A DNA stretch of 51,616 nucleotides from W0P28-013 sp051870755 (lineage in GTDB: Bacteria; Bacteroidota; Bacteroidia; Bacteroidales; Paludibacteraceae): contig JBJECE010000020.1 in the NCBI GenBank assembly GCA_051870755.1, positions 1-51,616 on the forward strand. The letters are read 5' to 3'. The notes below the pieces were generated by a model. It ran no database searches. It was not told the DNA's origin and was given only the letters and a program-made list of their open reading frames with translations. Each line of letters starts with the position of its first letter. The stretch's first letter is position 1. This document shows, piece by piece, positions 23,131-32,255 of the stretch. A program made the translations under genes and the position numbers.

Positions 23131-23787
23131 TCAGCGGTCGCAAACCTGTCCGTCGCGCATATACACGATGCGGTCGCTCATGGCGGCCAACTCGTCGTCG
23201 TGCGTTACGATGAGCACCGTTTGCCCGAATTGGTCGCGCAAATCGAAAAAGAGTTTGTGCAATTCGGTACGATTGACGCTGTCGAGGCTGCCGCTCGGCT
23301 CGTCGGCAAGCAACACATCCGGCCGATTGACCAACGCACGCGCCACCGCCACGCGCTGTTTTTCGCCACCCGACAATTCGGCCGGCTTATGTTTAGCACG
23401 ATCGGTAAGTTTCAGATATTCAAGCAATTCCATAGCTCGTTTTTCGGCAGCGCGAAACGTTTCGCCGGCTATCAGCGCCGGCATCATCACATTTTCGCAA
23501 GCGGTAAATTCGGGCAGGAGTTGATGAAATTGAAATACAAAGCCGATGTGCCGATTGCGAAAATCGGACAGCGCATCACCCTTCAGCCCCAACACATTTG
23601 TGCCGGCCACCTTCACCGTTCCGGCATCGGGGCGGTCGAGCGTGCCAAGCAGTTGCAGCAAGGTGGTTTTGCCGGCGCCACTCGGCCCCATTATCGACAC
23701 AATTTCGTGCGGTGCGACATGCAAATCGACGTTTTTCAGCACTTGCAACGTGCCAAATGCTTTGCTAATGTTTTGTGCTACTATCAT
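23131..23787 (-). CDS. lolD: LolD-type ABC transporter ATPase
   Basis: A 218-residue ATPase with Walker A (GPSGAGKTTLL), the Q-loop (GFVFQFHQLLPEFTACENV), the signature LSGGEKQRVAVARAL and Walker B (VLLADEPSGSLD). This MacB/LolD subfamily extracts lipoproteins from the inner membrane with LolC/E. The membrane partners are not adjacent, as is common in Bacteroidota. The TcdA gene ends 18 bp upstream, so the two may share a transcript. Confidence 0.88.
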   Translation of the reverse strand: MIVAQNISKAFGTLQVLKNVDLHVAPHEIVSIMGPSGAGKTTLLQLLGTLDRPDAGTVKVAGTNVLGLKGDALSDFRNRHIGFVFQFHQLLPEFTACENVMMPALIAGETFRAAEKRAMELLEYLKLTDRAKHKPAELSGGEKQRVAVARALVNRPDVLLADEPSGSLDSVNRTELHKLFFDLRDQFGQTVLIVTHDDELAAMSDRIVYMRDGQVCDR

Positions 23788-23805
23788 ATCTCAAAAAAAA
23801 TCAGT

Positions 23806-24531
23806 TTATTCCGCCGGTTGTGCATCGGCAAGCGTACGGATGACGTGCGATGCGAGGAAACATCCAAACACCGCCGGCATATACGACACCGTGCCAACAT
23901 TCGACCGTTTATTTTGTTCATTTTCAACCACTTCGATGCGTTCTTCGGCCACTTTTTCGGGTGAATAGACCACCGTAATTCCCTTGCGTATGCCCAATCG
24001 ATGTAGATATTTGCGCACCATGTGTGCCAATTTGCAATAATTCGACTTCGAGATGTCGCAAATTTTGACCTGCATCGGGTCGAGTTTGCCGCCCGAACCC
24101 ATGCTCGATACCGTCGGGATGCCGAGTACAAAAGCTTCGTGCAAGAGAAACACCTTCGGGCTGAGCGTGTCGATGGCATCGACCAGAAAATCGTAGTGCG
24201 TAGCGCGCAAAAGGGCGGCTGTGCGTTCGTCGCGCAAAAATTCGGCATACAGATGCAATTTGATCTGCGGATTGATGTCGCGCAAACGTTCTGCCAAAAC
24301 GTCAGTTTTTCGCCGACCGACAGTGGAATGCAACGCCACCAACTGCCGATTGATATTCGTTTCGGAAACGATGTCGGCATCGACCAAAGTCAGTTCGCCA
24401 ACGCCTGCGCGGCACAACATTTCGGCGACATAAGCCCCCACGCCGCCCAGCCCGACGACCAACACATGCGCATCGTGCAAATGTGCCAATTTGTCAGCAC
24501 CAAACATCAATTGTGTTCGCTCTTCCCACAT
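23806..24531 (-). CDS. tcdA: tRNA threonylcarbamoyladenosine dehydratase
   Basis: A 241-residue ThiF/E1-like ATP-dependent enzyme that cyclises t6A37 of tRNA. The nucleotide site VVGLGGVGAYVAEMLCRAGVG is near the N-terminus and the adenylation region RQLVALHSTVGRRKTDV follows. It keeps the family ending with SYMPAVFGCFLASHVIR. The ATG at 24531 (MWEERTQLMFG) matches the family start; an upstream extension of 23 codons does not. MoeB/ThiF-like enzymes are the alternative, but no sulfur-carrier gene is near. Confidence 0.87.
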   Translation of the reverse strand: MWEERTQLMFGADKLAHLHDAHVLVVGLGGVGAYVAEMLCRAGVGELTLVDADIVSETNINRQLVALHSTVGRRKTDVLAERLRDINPQIKLHLYAEFLRDERTAALLRATHYDFLVDAIDTLSPKVFLLHEAFVLGIPTVSSMGSGGKLDPMQVKICDISKSNYCKLAHMVRKYLHRLGIRKGITVVYSPEKVAEERIEVVENEQNKRSNVGTVSYMPAVFGCFLASHVIRTLADAQPAE

Positions 24532-24616
24532 AGATATTTCATTTACAAAAGTCGATGACCGCGCCACAAAGGTACAGCCCAAACAGACTGCAACCGGCAC
24601 ACGCCGCCAATCACTA

Positions 24617-25153
24617 TCAATAAATAATCAAACCGGCTGCTGCCGCCAGCACTATCATCAGAATCGGGTTGATTTTCAGGAATTTAGTAGCAACGAATGC
24701 CACTGCAAAAATCGCCCAACTGACATAATCGGCACAATGTTCGCCAAAATTTTCCTCGTTCATCAGCAATAAAGCCGCCGCCGCAATCAGGCCGACCACT
24801 ACCGGCCGCAAGCCCCGCAACGCGCCCTCGACATACACATTATTTTTGAACTTAGCCAGCATTTTGGCCACTATCAGCATGATGATGAACGACGGCAGCA
24901 CCACCGCCACCGTAGCCACCAGCGACCCCAGCACGCCGCCGGACGCCAAATAGCCGGCATAAGTAGCACAGTTGATACCGATGGGACCGGGCGTCATTTG
25001 CGACACCGCCACCATATTTGCAAACTCCGCCGACGTTACCCAATGGTAATGTTCCACCAATTCGAACTGAATAAGAGGCAACATGGCTGCCCCACCGCCA
25101 AATCCGAACAAGCCGATTTTGAAAAACGCATAAAACAGTTGCAAATAGACCAT
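24617..25153 (-). CDS. Chromate transporter, half subunit (second)
   Basis: A 178-residue protein of about six helices, one half of a ChrA-type transporter. The family motif FGFGGGAAMLPLI is in the first helix region and PGPIGINCATYAGY follows. Short CHR proteins work as pairs with opposite membrane topology; the partner ends 6 bp upstream. Chromate export is the named activity of the family, though the real substrate in anaerobes is uncertain. Confidence 0.85.
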   Translation of the reverse strand: MVYLQLFYAFFKIGLFGFGGGAAMLPLIQFELVEHYHWVTSAEFANMVAVSQMTPGPIGINCATYAGYLASGGVLGSLVATVAVVLPSFIIMLIVAKMLAKFKNNVYVEGALRGLRPVVVGLIAAAALLLMNEENFGEHCADYVSWAIFAVAFVATKFLKINPILMIVLAAAAGLIIY

Positions 25154-25159
25154 AACGCA

Positions 25160-25759
25160 TCAACTTTTTTTATCGGACAACGTATTCGAGCGGTTTTGCT
25201 TATCGCGACGTTGCTCCACGGCTGCATAGACCACACCGGCGACACCGGCCGCAAAAATAATCCACACCGGCGACACGCCGAAATACCAAATCAGCACCGC
25301 CGATGCCACCGCAATCCACACCGTTTTCCAATTCAGTTTGGCCGCCTTGGCCAGATTGAACACCGGCACGGCAATCAAAGCCACCACGGCCGGACGCACC
25401 GCCCGAAACATTTTGGCCAGCACAGGCGAATCCTGAAATTCGGTCAGACACATGGCAAACAGCAGCACCAGCACAAACGATGGCAACGCCGAGCCCAATG
25501 CGCTGACCAACGCGCCCATTTTGCCACGCGCCTTGTTGCCCACCAACACCGCAATGTTCATCGCCAAGATGCCCGGCGCCGATTGCGCCACCACCAGCAT
25601 ATCGAGAAAATCGTCGGACGTAATCCACCGCCGGCGATCGACCACCTCGCGCTCGATGAGCGGAATCATGGCATAACCGCCACCAATCGTAAACGCCCCA
25701 ATTTTGGTAAACGTCCAAAACAATTGCCACCACGTTGCTTTCATCGATTTTGTTGCCAT
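25160..25759 (-). CDS. Chromate transporter, half subunit (first)
   Basis: A 199-residue protein of about six helices with the CHR motifs IGAFTIGGGYAMIPLI and APGILAMNIAVLVGN. It pairs with the gene 6 bp downstream. A TAATTTTG -7 element on the minus strand (25783-25776) is placed about 17 nt before the ATG. The C-terminal tail is basic and hydrophilic. Confidence 0.85.
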   Translation of the reverse strand: MATKSMKATWWQLFWTFTKIGAFTIGGGYAMIPLIEREVVDRRRWITSDDFLDMLVVAQSAPGILAMNIAVLVGNKARGKMGALVSALGSALPSFVLVLLFAMCLTEFQDSPVLAKMFRAVRPAVVALIAVPVFNLAKAAKLNWKTVWIAVASAVLIWYFGVSPVWIIFAAGVAGVVYAAVEQRRDKQNRSNTLSDKKS

Positions 25760-25849
25760 TTTTACAATACGACTGCAAAATTACGCATTTTTTGGCAAAT
25801 TGTTGATAAGTTTTTGCATCAATTGTACGCGCATATCTGTTTTTTTTTG

Positions 25850-25857
25850 TACTTTTG
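25850..25857 (+). promoter_or_regulatory. -7 element of gyrB
   Basis: TACTTTTG fits TAnnTTTG, 60 nt before the gyrB ATG. The region upstream is a T-run with no clear TTTG at the usual spacing. Confidence 0.55.
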
Positions 25858-25916
25858 TTTGTTTTATGCAACACCCTATTTTATAAGGTCGATTAAAAAC
25901 AATAAATTCAAAGAAT

Positions 25917-27890
25917 ATGTCTGAAGAACTGAAAACAGGAAACGAGTCGAACTATGGTGCGAGCAGCATTCAAGTACTCGAAGGCCTCGAAGCCGTGCGC
26001 AAACGTCCGGCTATGTACATTGGCGACATCAGCGAGAAAGGTTTGCACCACTTGGTGTACGAAACAGTCGATAACTCCATCGATGAGGCGCTGGCCGGCT
26101 ATTGCACACACATCGAAGTAACTATCAACGAAGACAACTCCATCACCGTTCAGGACAATGGGCGCGGTATTCCCGTCGATATGCACGAGAAAGAGCACAA
26201 ATCGGCGCTGGAAGTGGTGATGACCGTGCTGCACGCCGGCGGCAAATTCAACAAAGACAGTTACAAAGTGTCGGGCGGTCTGCACGGCGTGGGCGTTTCG
26301 TGCGTCAATGCCCTATCGACACACATGACCTCGCAGGTATTCCGCGACGGCAAAATATACCAACAAGAATACGAATGCGGCACGCCGCTATATCCCGTCA
26401 AAGTGGTAGGCGAAACGCACTTGCGCGGCACACGCCAACAATTTTGGCCTGACGGCAGCATTTTCACCACTACCACTTATAAATTCGACATTTTGGCCAA
26501 CCGCATGCGCGAATTGGCATTTCTGAATGCCGGCATCACCATCATTCTGCGCGACCTGCGCCCCGACGAAGAGGGCAAAACCAAAGAAGTAACCTTTTTC
26601 TCGAAAGATGGTGTGCGCGAATTTGTGCGCTACATCGACCAAAGCCGTCGCCACCTGTTCGACGACGTCATCTATCTGGACACCGAAAAGCAAGGCATTC
26701 CGATAGAATTGGCCATCATGTACAACGACGGCTACACCGAGAACATTCACTCGTACGTCAACAACATCAACACCATCGAAGGCGGCACACACTTGGCCGG
26801 ATTCCGCATCGCGCTGACACGCACGCTGAAAAAATACGCCGACGACAACTGCAAAAAAGAACTCGAAAAAATTGCGAAAAACAATATCGAAATCGCCGGC
26901 GAAGACTTCCGCGAAGGCCTCACCGCCGTGTTGTCCATCAAAGTGGCCGAGCCGCAATTCGAAGGCCAAACCAAAACCAAGCTCGGCAACAGCGAAGTGA
27001 TGGGCGCTGTGCAACAGGCCGTCGGCGAAGCCCTGACCAACTACTTGGAAGAACATCCCACCGAAGCCAAAATCATCGTATCGAAAGTCATTTTGGCCGC
27101 AACCGCACGCGTAGCCTCGCGTAAAGCCCGCGAAAGTGTGTTGCACAGATCGTCGTTTGGCGGCGGCTTGCCCAACAAACTTGCCGACTGTTCGAGCAAA
27201 GACCCTGCCGTAAGCGAGTTGTTCCTCGTCGAAGGTGATTCGGCCGGCGGATCGGCCAAAAGCGGCCGCGACCGCACATTCCAAGCCATTCTGCCACTGC
27301 GAGGCAAAATTCTGAATGTCGAAAAAGCCATGTTCCACAAAGCATTCGATAGCCCGGAGATACGCAACATCTATACCGCTCTCGGCGTAACCATCGGCAC
27401 CGAAGAAGACAGCAAAGCATTGAATCTCGATAAGTTGCGCTACCACAAAATCATCATCATGACCGATGCCGACGTCGATGGTGCACACATCGCCACGCTG
27501 ATTTTGACCTTTTTCTTCCGCTACATGAAAGAACTCATCGAACAAGGCTACATCTACATTGCCACACCGCCACTCTACTTGTGCAAAAGCAAAAAAGGCA
27601 AAGCCGCACAATATTGTTGGACGGAAGAACAACGTTTAGCCTTCATCGAACAATATGGCGGCGGACAAGAGGGCGGCATCATACAACAACGCTACAAAGG
27701 TTTGGGTGAGATGAACCCCGACCAGTTGTGGGAAACGACCATGAACCCCGAAAACCGTACGCTACGCCAAATCACATTGGACAATGCGGCCGAAGCCGAC
27801 CAAACATTCTCCATGCTCATGGGCGACGATGTAGGTCCGCGCCGCGAATTTATCGAAACGCACGCCACCTACGCCAACGTCGATGCGTAA
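25917..27890 (+). CDS. gyrB: DNA gyrase subunit B
   Basis: The 657-residue ATPase and TOPRIM subunit of gyrase. The GHKL ATPase motifs are visible: VDNSIDEALAGY, QDNGRGIPVDMH and GGLHGVGVSCVNALS. The transducer domain follows, then the TOPRIM residues VEGDSAGGSAKSGRDR and MTDADVDGAHI, and the QRYKGLGEMNPDQLWETTM segment near the end. Length is typical. It stands alone with its own promoter and a strong terminator at 27913-27953. ParE is the alternative, but the GLGEMNPDQLWETTM ending favours GyrB. Confidence 0.95.
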   Translation: MSEELKTGNESNYGASSIQVLEGLEAVRKRPAMYIGDISEKGLHHLVYETVDNSIDEALAGYCTHIEVTINEDNSITVQDNGRGIPVDMHEKEHKSALEVVMTVLHAGGKFNKDSYKVSGGLHGVGVSCVNALSTHMTSQVFRDGKIYQQEYECGTPLYPVKVVGETHLRGTRQQFWPDGSIFTTTTYKFDILANRMRELAFLNAGITIILRDLRPDEEGKTKEVTFFSKDGVREFVRYIDQSRRHLFDDVIYLDTEKQGIPIELAIMYNDGYTENIHSYVNNINTIEGGTHLAGFRIALTRTLKKYADDNCKKELEKIAKNNIEIAGEDFREGLTAVLSIKVAEPQFEGQTKTKLGNSEVMGAVQQAVGEALTNYLEEHPTEAKIIVSKVILAATARVASRKARESVLHRSSFGGGLPNKLADCSSKDPAVSELFLVEGDSAGGSAKSGRDRTFQAILPLRGKILNVEKAMFHKAFDSPEIRNIYTALGVTIGTEEDSKALNLDKLRYHKIIIMTDADVDGAHIATLILTFFFRYMKELIEQGYIYIATPPLYLCKSKKGKAAQYCWTEEQRLAFIEQYGGGQEGGIIQQRYKGLGEMNPDQLWETTMNPENRTLRQITLDNAAEADQTFSMLMGDDVGPRREFIETHATYANVDA

Positions 27891-27912
27891 CTTGCGATAA
27901 CCGATTTTTTTG

Positions 27913-27953
27913 GCCCGAAGATACCACTATCAAGCGCATCTTCGGGCTTTTTT
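27913..27953 (+). terminator. Terminator of gyrB
   Basis: GCCCGAAGAT (27913-27922) pairs perfectly with ATCTTCGGGC (27938-27947), followed by six T. Confidence 0.9.
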
Positions 27954-27995
27954 GTAGGTTCGACCAACGCAAAAGAAAAAAAATCATCGCAAAAA

Positions 27996-28027
27996 TTTGG
28001 CAGTTACAAAAAAAAGTGCTACTTTTG
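27996..28027 (+). promoter_or_regulatory. Promoter of tRNA-Cys
   Basis: TTTG (27996-27999), exactly 20 nt, then TACTTTTG (28020-28027), an ideal Bacteroidota promoter 14 nt before the mature tRNA. Confidence 0.8.
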
Positions 28028-28041
28028 CAGTCGCAAAACAG

Positions 28042-28115
28042 GGTACCTTGGCCGAGTGGTTAGGCACCGGTCTGCAAAACCGCATACAGCAGTTCGATTC
28101 TGCTAGGTACCTCCA
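28042..28115 (+). tRNA. tRNA-Cys (GCA)
   Basis: The acceptor arms GGTACCT and AGGTACC pair over 7 bp. The T-arm is AGCAG-TTCGATT-CTGCT and the anticodon loop CTGCAAA carries GCA (28074-28076), cysteine. The discriminator base is T, as expected for tRNA-Cys, and CCA is encoded. The first pair of the anticodon stem is a C-C mismatch; the other four pair normally. Confidence 0.93.
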
Positions 28116-28121
28116 GCAACG

Positions 28122-28156
28122 AAGCGGCGCCAATCAAGTGATTGACGCCGCTTTTT
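28122..28156 (+). terminator. Terminator after tRNA-Cys
   Basis: AAGCGGCG (28122-28129) pairs with CGCCGCTT (28146-28153), with an inner CAATC/GATTG stem, followed by T. Confidence 0.85.
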
Positions 28157-28176
28157 ATCTACCAAAGATAGAGTGT

Positions 28177-28470
28177 TTAATCTAAATCGTTACAATCCGA
28201 TTCACTCTTATCTATTTTACGTTTGGTTACTTTAATATCGTAAGCGCCTTCAGCCACAAGGCCTTCTTTGATATATTTTATTTCTACATCGATACCCGAC
28301 TTGGTATTCCACTCATAAGTGGTACTATTTTTCTTTTCGACACGGGAATTATTATCCCACTTGTACGAATACTCATACTGCACCTCCCAGCAATAATAAT
28401 TGCCATTTTCACACGCTGTAAAGCCCAACGCAAGAGCCACACTTGCAATCAAAAAACATGCTTTTTTCAT
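28177..28470 (-). CDS. Small putative lipoprotein
   Basis: A 97-residue protein with a signal peptide and a likely lipobox FTAC at residues 17-20, so it is probably anchored in the membrane. The mature part is short, rich in Lys, Tyr and Trp, and has a beta-strand-like pattern (YCWEVQYEYSYKWD, then TTYEWNTKSGIDVEI). I do not recognise a family. It has its own promoter (28532-28563) and stands alone between tRNA-Cys and proS. Confidence 0.65.
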   Translation of the reverse strand: MKKACFLIASVALALGFTACENGNYYCWEVQYEYSYKWDNNSRVEKKNSTTYEWNTKSGIDVEIKYIKEGLVAEGAYDIKVTKRKIDKSESDCNDLD

Positions 28471-28531
28471 GATAAAAAATTTTTAAATAAGTTCCTACTC
28501 TGTTATGGATTTTCAGATTCCTCCAATGCTA

Positions 28532-28563
28532 CAAAGATAGGGTATAATATTTACAAAAACAAA
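28532..28563 (-). promoter_or_regulatory. Promoter of the small lipoprotein gene
   Basis: On the minus strand TTTG (28563-28560), 20 nt, then TATCTTTG (28539-28532). It is directly followed upstream by a 20-A run (28573-28592). Confidence 0.7.
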
Positions 28564-28572
28564 TTTTTATTC

Positions 28573-28592
28573 AAAAAAAAAAAAAAAAAAAA
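28573..28592. repeat. A20 homopolymer
   Basis: Twenty consecutive A, just upstream (in transcription sense) of the lipoprotein promoter. It could bend DNA or vary in length. Confidence 0.8.
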
Positions 28593-28646
28593 CATTATTT
28601 TTTATAGATACCAACAAAAACTACAATTCTCCGCACTTGTTTAAAT

Positions 28647-28677
28647 AAAAAAGTATCTGATCCACAGATACTTTTTT
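28647..28677 (-). terminator. Terminator of proS
   Basis: AAAAAAGTATCTG pairs with CAGATACTTTTTT around a 5-nt loop; T-runs exist on both strands. It lies 25 bp after the proS stop. Confidence 0.85.
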
Positions 28678-28701
28678 GATGTGTGGTATGTAGGCTATGA
28701 T

Positions 28702-30180
28702 TCAATAACTGCGTGCGATGATGACACGGCCGGCCGACGGTTTGCCCGTAACCATACATTTGCCCGGTGTACGGTCGCCGTCGAGCGGAATGCAGCGAAT
28801 AGTGGCCTTGGTTTCTTCCTTGATTTTTTCCTCGGTTTCGGGCGTGCCGTCCCAATGGCAGAGCAAGAAACCACCTTTTTCGATTTCCTCCTTAAACTCG
28901 TCGTACGAATTGACTTCGCGCGTTTGCGATTCGCGGAAAGCGAGCGCTTTGCGGTAGATGTTTTGCTGAATCTCTTCGAGCAAATCCTGCACATACGCAT
29001 CGATGCCCTCGCACGGCAACGTCTGTTTTTCGAGCGTATCGCGACGCATCAGTTCCACGGTGTCGTTTTCCAAATCGCGTCCACCCATAGCCAAACGCAC
29101 CGGCACGCCTTTCAGTTCGTAGTCGGCAAATTTGAAACCCGGACGTTTATTGTCGGCATTGTCGTACTTGACGGCGATACCGCGGTTGCGCAATTTTTCG
29201 ACGATACCGGACACTTTGGCATCGATTTGGCGGAGTTGTTCGTCGTTTTTGTAAATCGGCACGATGACCACCTGAATCGGCGCCAAGTGTGGCGGCAGCA
29301 CCAGCCCGTTGTCGTCGCTGTGTGTCATGATGAGCGCGCCCATCAAACGCGTAGAAACGCCCCACGACGTAGCCCACACATATTCCAATTTATTCTCTTT
29401 GTTGATGAATTGCACATCGAACGCTTTGGCGAAATTTTGTCCCAGGAAGTGCGACGTACCCGACTGTAAAGCCTTTCCGTCCTGCATCATGGCTTCGATA
29501 GTGTAGGTTTCGAGTGCGCCGGCGAATCGTTCGTTAGCCGATTTCACGCCCTTGATAACCGGCACCGCCATATATTTTTCGGCAAAATCGGCATACACGT
29601 TCAACATTTTTACGGCCTCGGCCTCGGCCTCTTCGCGCGTGGCGTGTGCTGTATGTCCCTCTTGCCACAGAAATTCGGCTGTGCGCAAAAACAAGCGTGT
29701 GCGCATCTCCCAGCGCATCACATTCGCCCACTGATTGCACAAAATCGGCAGGTCGCGATAGGATTTTATCCAATTTTTGTAGGTATTCCAAATGATGGTT
29801 TCCGATGTCGGGCGAATAATCAGTTCCTCCTCGAGTTTGGCTTCGGGATCCACCACCACGCCTCGTCCGTCGGGCGAGGTTTTCAGCCGATGGTGCGTTA
29901 CCACGGCGCACTCTTTGGCAAAGCCTTCGACATGTTCGGCTTCGCGGCTGAGAAACGATTTCGGTATCAGCAGCGGGAAGTAGGCATTGACATGCCCTGT
30001 CGCCTTAAACATATCGTCGAGTTGCCGCTGCATTTTTTCCCAAATAGCGTAGCCGTAAGGTTTGATAACCATACACCCACGCACGGCCGATTGTTCGGCC
30101 AAATCGGCCTTAACGACCAATTCGTTGTACCACTGCGAGTAATTTTCGCTTCGTTTGGTCAAGTTTTTTAATTCTGCCAT
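28702..30180 (-). CDS. proS: Prolyl-tRNA synthetase (archaeal/eukaryal type)
   Basis: A class II synthetase of 492 residues, the short ProS type 3 without the bacterial INS editing domain. Class II motifs are visible: motif 2 around LPILCNQWANVMRWEMRTRLFLRTAEFLWQEGHTAH and motif 3 near GVSTRLMGALIMTHSDDNGL, then an anticodon-binding domain and the C-terminal zinc-like extension ending in ARSY. This type is normal in Bacteroidota. It begins 26 bp after the 105-residue gene and likely ends the lspA operon. Confidence 0.95.
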   Translation of the reverse strand: MAELKNLTKRSENYSQWYNELVVKADLAEQSAVRGCMVIKPYGYAIWEKMQRQLDDMFKATGHVNAYFPLLIPKSFLSREAEHVEGFAKECAVVTHHRLKTSPDGRGVVVDPEAKLEEELIIRPTSETIIWNTYKNWIKSYRDLPILCNQWANVMRWEMRTRLFLRTAEFLWQEGHTAHATREEAEAEAVKMLNVYADFAEKYMAVPVIKGVKSANERFAGALETYTIEAMMQDGKALQSGTSHFLGQNFAKAFDVQFINKENKLEYVWATSWGVSTRLMGALIMTHSDDNGLVLPPHLAPIQVVIVPIYKNDEQLRQIDAKVSGIVEKLRNRGIAVKYDNADNKRPGFKFADYELKGVPVRLAMGGRDLENDTVELMRRDTLEKQTLPCEGIDAYVQDLLEEIQQNIYRKALAFRESQTREVNSYDEFKEEIEKGGFLLCHWDGTPETEEKIKEETKATIRCIPLDGDRTPGKCMVTGKPSAGRVIIARSY

Positions 30181-30206
30181 ATTCTTTTATGTTTTGTACT
30201 TTTTTT

Positions 30207-30524
30207 CTACAATTCAACTATTTGCGTGTCGGCCGTAATTTTGAACGACGACAACGACAAGTGCTGCCACAGCATGATTTTGCCGCTATAGCCGATAGAT
30301 AGCGATTCGGTAACAAGTTCGGGGACAGGTTTGCCGAGCAGCCGATTCTCTTTGGGGACAAATGTTGTAATCAGTCCGTTAAAGAATTGTGTGCCGGCCG
30401 GTTCTACCTGACAATTACCCAATTCGAAGATATTGCGCACAACACCTTCGTCCACCTCAACCACCGCATTCAGCAGCAGTGTTTCGGCATCAAGCAAGAT
30501 TTTATTTGCCGCTATTCGTTTCAT
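30207..30524 (-). CDS. Small conserved protein, unknown function
   Basis: A 105-residue soluble protein. It overlaps the end of the DUF4296 gene by 23 bp, so it is translated in coupling with it. Its start (MKRIAANKILLDAETLLLN) resembles the N-terminal beta region of amidohydrolases, where an N-L-or-N-G-L-type stretch follows, but the catalytic barrel and metal histidines are missing. Residues after 60 have no recognised motif. The position between an lspA-linked lipoprotein and proS suggests a housekeeping envelope role. No function is assigned. Confidence 0.7.
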   Translation of the reverse strand: MKRIAANKILLDAETLLLNAVVEVDEGVVRNIFELGNCQVEPAGTQFFNGLITTFVPKENRLLGKPVPELVTESLSIGYSGKIMLWQHLSLSSFKITADTQIVEL

Positions 30525-31488
30525 GTAACTTCATTTGCATCAATCGTTTACGCATCATCTCCGGCGGAGGTGTGCCTTGTGTTTGTGGCTTGTGGTCTAT
30601 GATTTTCGGTGCCGGTTTTGCGGGCGTCGCGGCTGCCACTGTGTCGTGCAAAGCAGCATTTTCGACCATTGCCGATTCGCCCCTCAACGAATCCAACTTC
30701 AGCAGTATGGCGCTATCCAGCGGATGCGTTTCGCGGTTGTAGTAGCGCCATAATTTCACGCTATCGATAGTAACCCGCCAAGCACTATCGGCCACGGTAC
30801 AAAAAGCGCCATAAATACGTTGCACCGACGCCGTATTCCGCACTTTGTAGGGCACCTTGTAAGCATACGTTGCCACGCTATCGGCCAGCCGATAGACGAT
30901 GCTGTCGCAAGTGCCATCGTCGTAGAGCACATACCAATGCAGGAATGCCGGCGCGATGGTATCGTAGCGTTCGACACGCTGTCGGAATTGCCACAAATAA
31001 CGTTCGCTACCAGCAATCAACAGACTGTCCGTCAGTTCGAAGTGCAACGAATCGTAGCAACAACTATCGACCAGCAGTCGCTGCGGGCGCGTCCACACAT
31101 CGATGCTGTCGATGACGTGACGCAATTCGGGATTCTCCTCCGGATGGTACAGATACGCTTCGACATCGGTGCGTTTTTGCCCCAATTGCTCCACAGTAAC
31201 GGCGTAAACCTCGGCAAACACCTTCGGATGATGCGCATACCATTCGAGCGACTCGTTGAACTCGTTGCGCGTGATGCCGTGTTTCTGAAACACACTTTCG
31301 AAACAGGCGCGTTTCGTGCCATAGTCGTTGTACGAATATTGCTGCCCGACGAGCGCTTCCGTCAGGTGAATATCGGTCAGCACCGCTGCCATATCGTCCT
31401 GATTCAGAACGCCATAAGGCACGTCGCAGGCGACGGGCAACAGCGCCAGCAGCGCCAACAACACACTATATATCAGCGGCCTATTCAT
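30502..31488 (-). CDS. DUF4296 lipoprotein
   Basis: A 328-residue lipoprotein. The signal peptide ends at a lipobox PVAC. The N-terminal 85 residues are a DUF4296 domain (VLTDIHLTEALVGQ, then RNEFNESLEWYAHHPKVFAEVY). The longer C-terminal half is a separate beta-rich region, then a proline-rich tail. The start is set at 31488, which overlaps the lspA stop by 8 bp; 29 codons of upstream frame lie within lspA. DUF4296 next to lspA is a standard Bacteroidota pair; the function is unknown. Confidence 0.82.
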   Translation of the reverse strand: MNRPLIYSVLLALLALLPVACDVPYGVLNQDDMAAVLTDIHLTEALVGQQYSYNDYGTKRACFESVFQKHGITRNEFNESLEWYAHHPKVFAEVYAVTVEQLGQKRTDVEAYLYHPEENPELRHVIDSIDVWTRPQRLLVDSCCYDSLHFELTDSLLIAGSERYLWQFRQRVERYDTIAPAFLHWYVLYDDGTCDSIVYRLADSVATYAYKVPYKVRNTASVQRIYGAFCTVADSAWRVTIDSVKLWRYYNRETHPLDSAILLKLDSLRGESAMVENAALHDTVAAATPAKPAPKIIDHKPQTQGTPPPEMMRKRLMQMKLHETNSGK

Positions 31489-32131
31489 CTGCGGTGCGGT
31501 TGTTGTCCGATGCGGTTTTCTTTTTCGACGGGAAATAGCGTTCCATCGAAGCGTTAAATTGTTTCGGGAACACAATCAGCAGCAAGAATACGCCAACCGT
31601 GATGGCCGCATCAGCCAAGTTGAACACCGGGCTGAAAAATATTTCGCCACCCAACAACGGCACCCAATCAGGGAAGGTAAAGAGCGGGAAATAGAACATA
31701 TCGACCACCTTGCCCTGCATGAACGACGCATAGCCGCCGGCCGCCGGCCAAAATTCGGCCACCTGCGTATAGGTGCTTTCGCTAAAACAGAGGCCATAGA
31801 ACACGCAATCGATGATATTGCCAACCGCGCCGGCCAAAATCAGCGCCACACACGTCAAATAGCCGTAACCATCGTCATCACGAATCAGTTTCACAATATA
31901 CCACACCAGCGCCGCCGACAGCACAATGCGAAAGAGCGTCAGCAGCAACTTCGGCCCGAACGTCATGCCGAAAGCCATGCCCGGATTTTCGATAAGCACC
32001 AATTGAAACCAATCGAACACATGCACCGCTTCGCCAAGCGTAAAATGTGTTTTTATATAAATCTTCAGCGTCTGGTCGAGCACCAAAACGAGCGCCACAA
32101 GCGACCAAATTACAGCAGATTTTTTCTTCAT
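31481..32131 (-). CDS. lspA: Lipoprotein signal peptidase
   Basis: Signal peptidase II cuts prolipoproteins in the inner membrane. The 216-residue protein has four helices, the N-terminal VLVLDQTLKIYI, ENPGMAFG, and the catalytic aspartates in GNIIDCVFYG and FNLADAAI. A loop insert of about 50 residues between them is usual in Bacteroidota. A -7 element TACTTTTG (32192-32185 on the minus strand) gives a leader of about 47 nt. It probably heads an operon with DUF4296, the 105-residue gene and proS. Confidence 0.93.
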   Translation of the reverse strand: MKKKSAVIWSLVALVLVLDQTLKIYIKTHFTLGEAVHVFDWFQLVLIENPGMAFGMTFGPKLLLTLFRIVLSAALVWYIVKLIRDDDGYGYLTCVALILAGAVGNIIDCVFYGLCFSESTYTQVAEFWPAAGGYASFMQGKVVDMFYFPLFTFPDWVPLLGGEIFFSPVFNLADAAITVGVFLLLIVFPKQFNASMERYFPSKKKTASDNNRTADE

Positions 32132-32255
32132 AAGTTACAAATCAAATAGTTACGCTTTGATGTAGTTGTTACAACAAAGGACTGCAAAAGTACAAAAAAA
32201 ATCGGCTGCATGTGCATTTTCGAGCGACAATCGCACGATTTTTCTGTCAACAGGT

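Noticed and set aside
26388..27632. A 414-codon minus-strand frame inside gyrB
   Set aside because: gyrB is certain; the antisense product is Phe/Ala/Val-rich by codon mirror effect.
28042..28115. tRNA-Cys as the integration site of a mobile island
   Set aside because: I found no second copy of the tRNA 3' end in the window and no integrase; both sides are ordinary genes.
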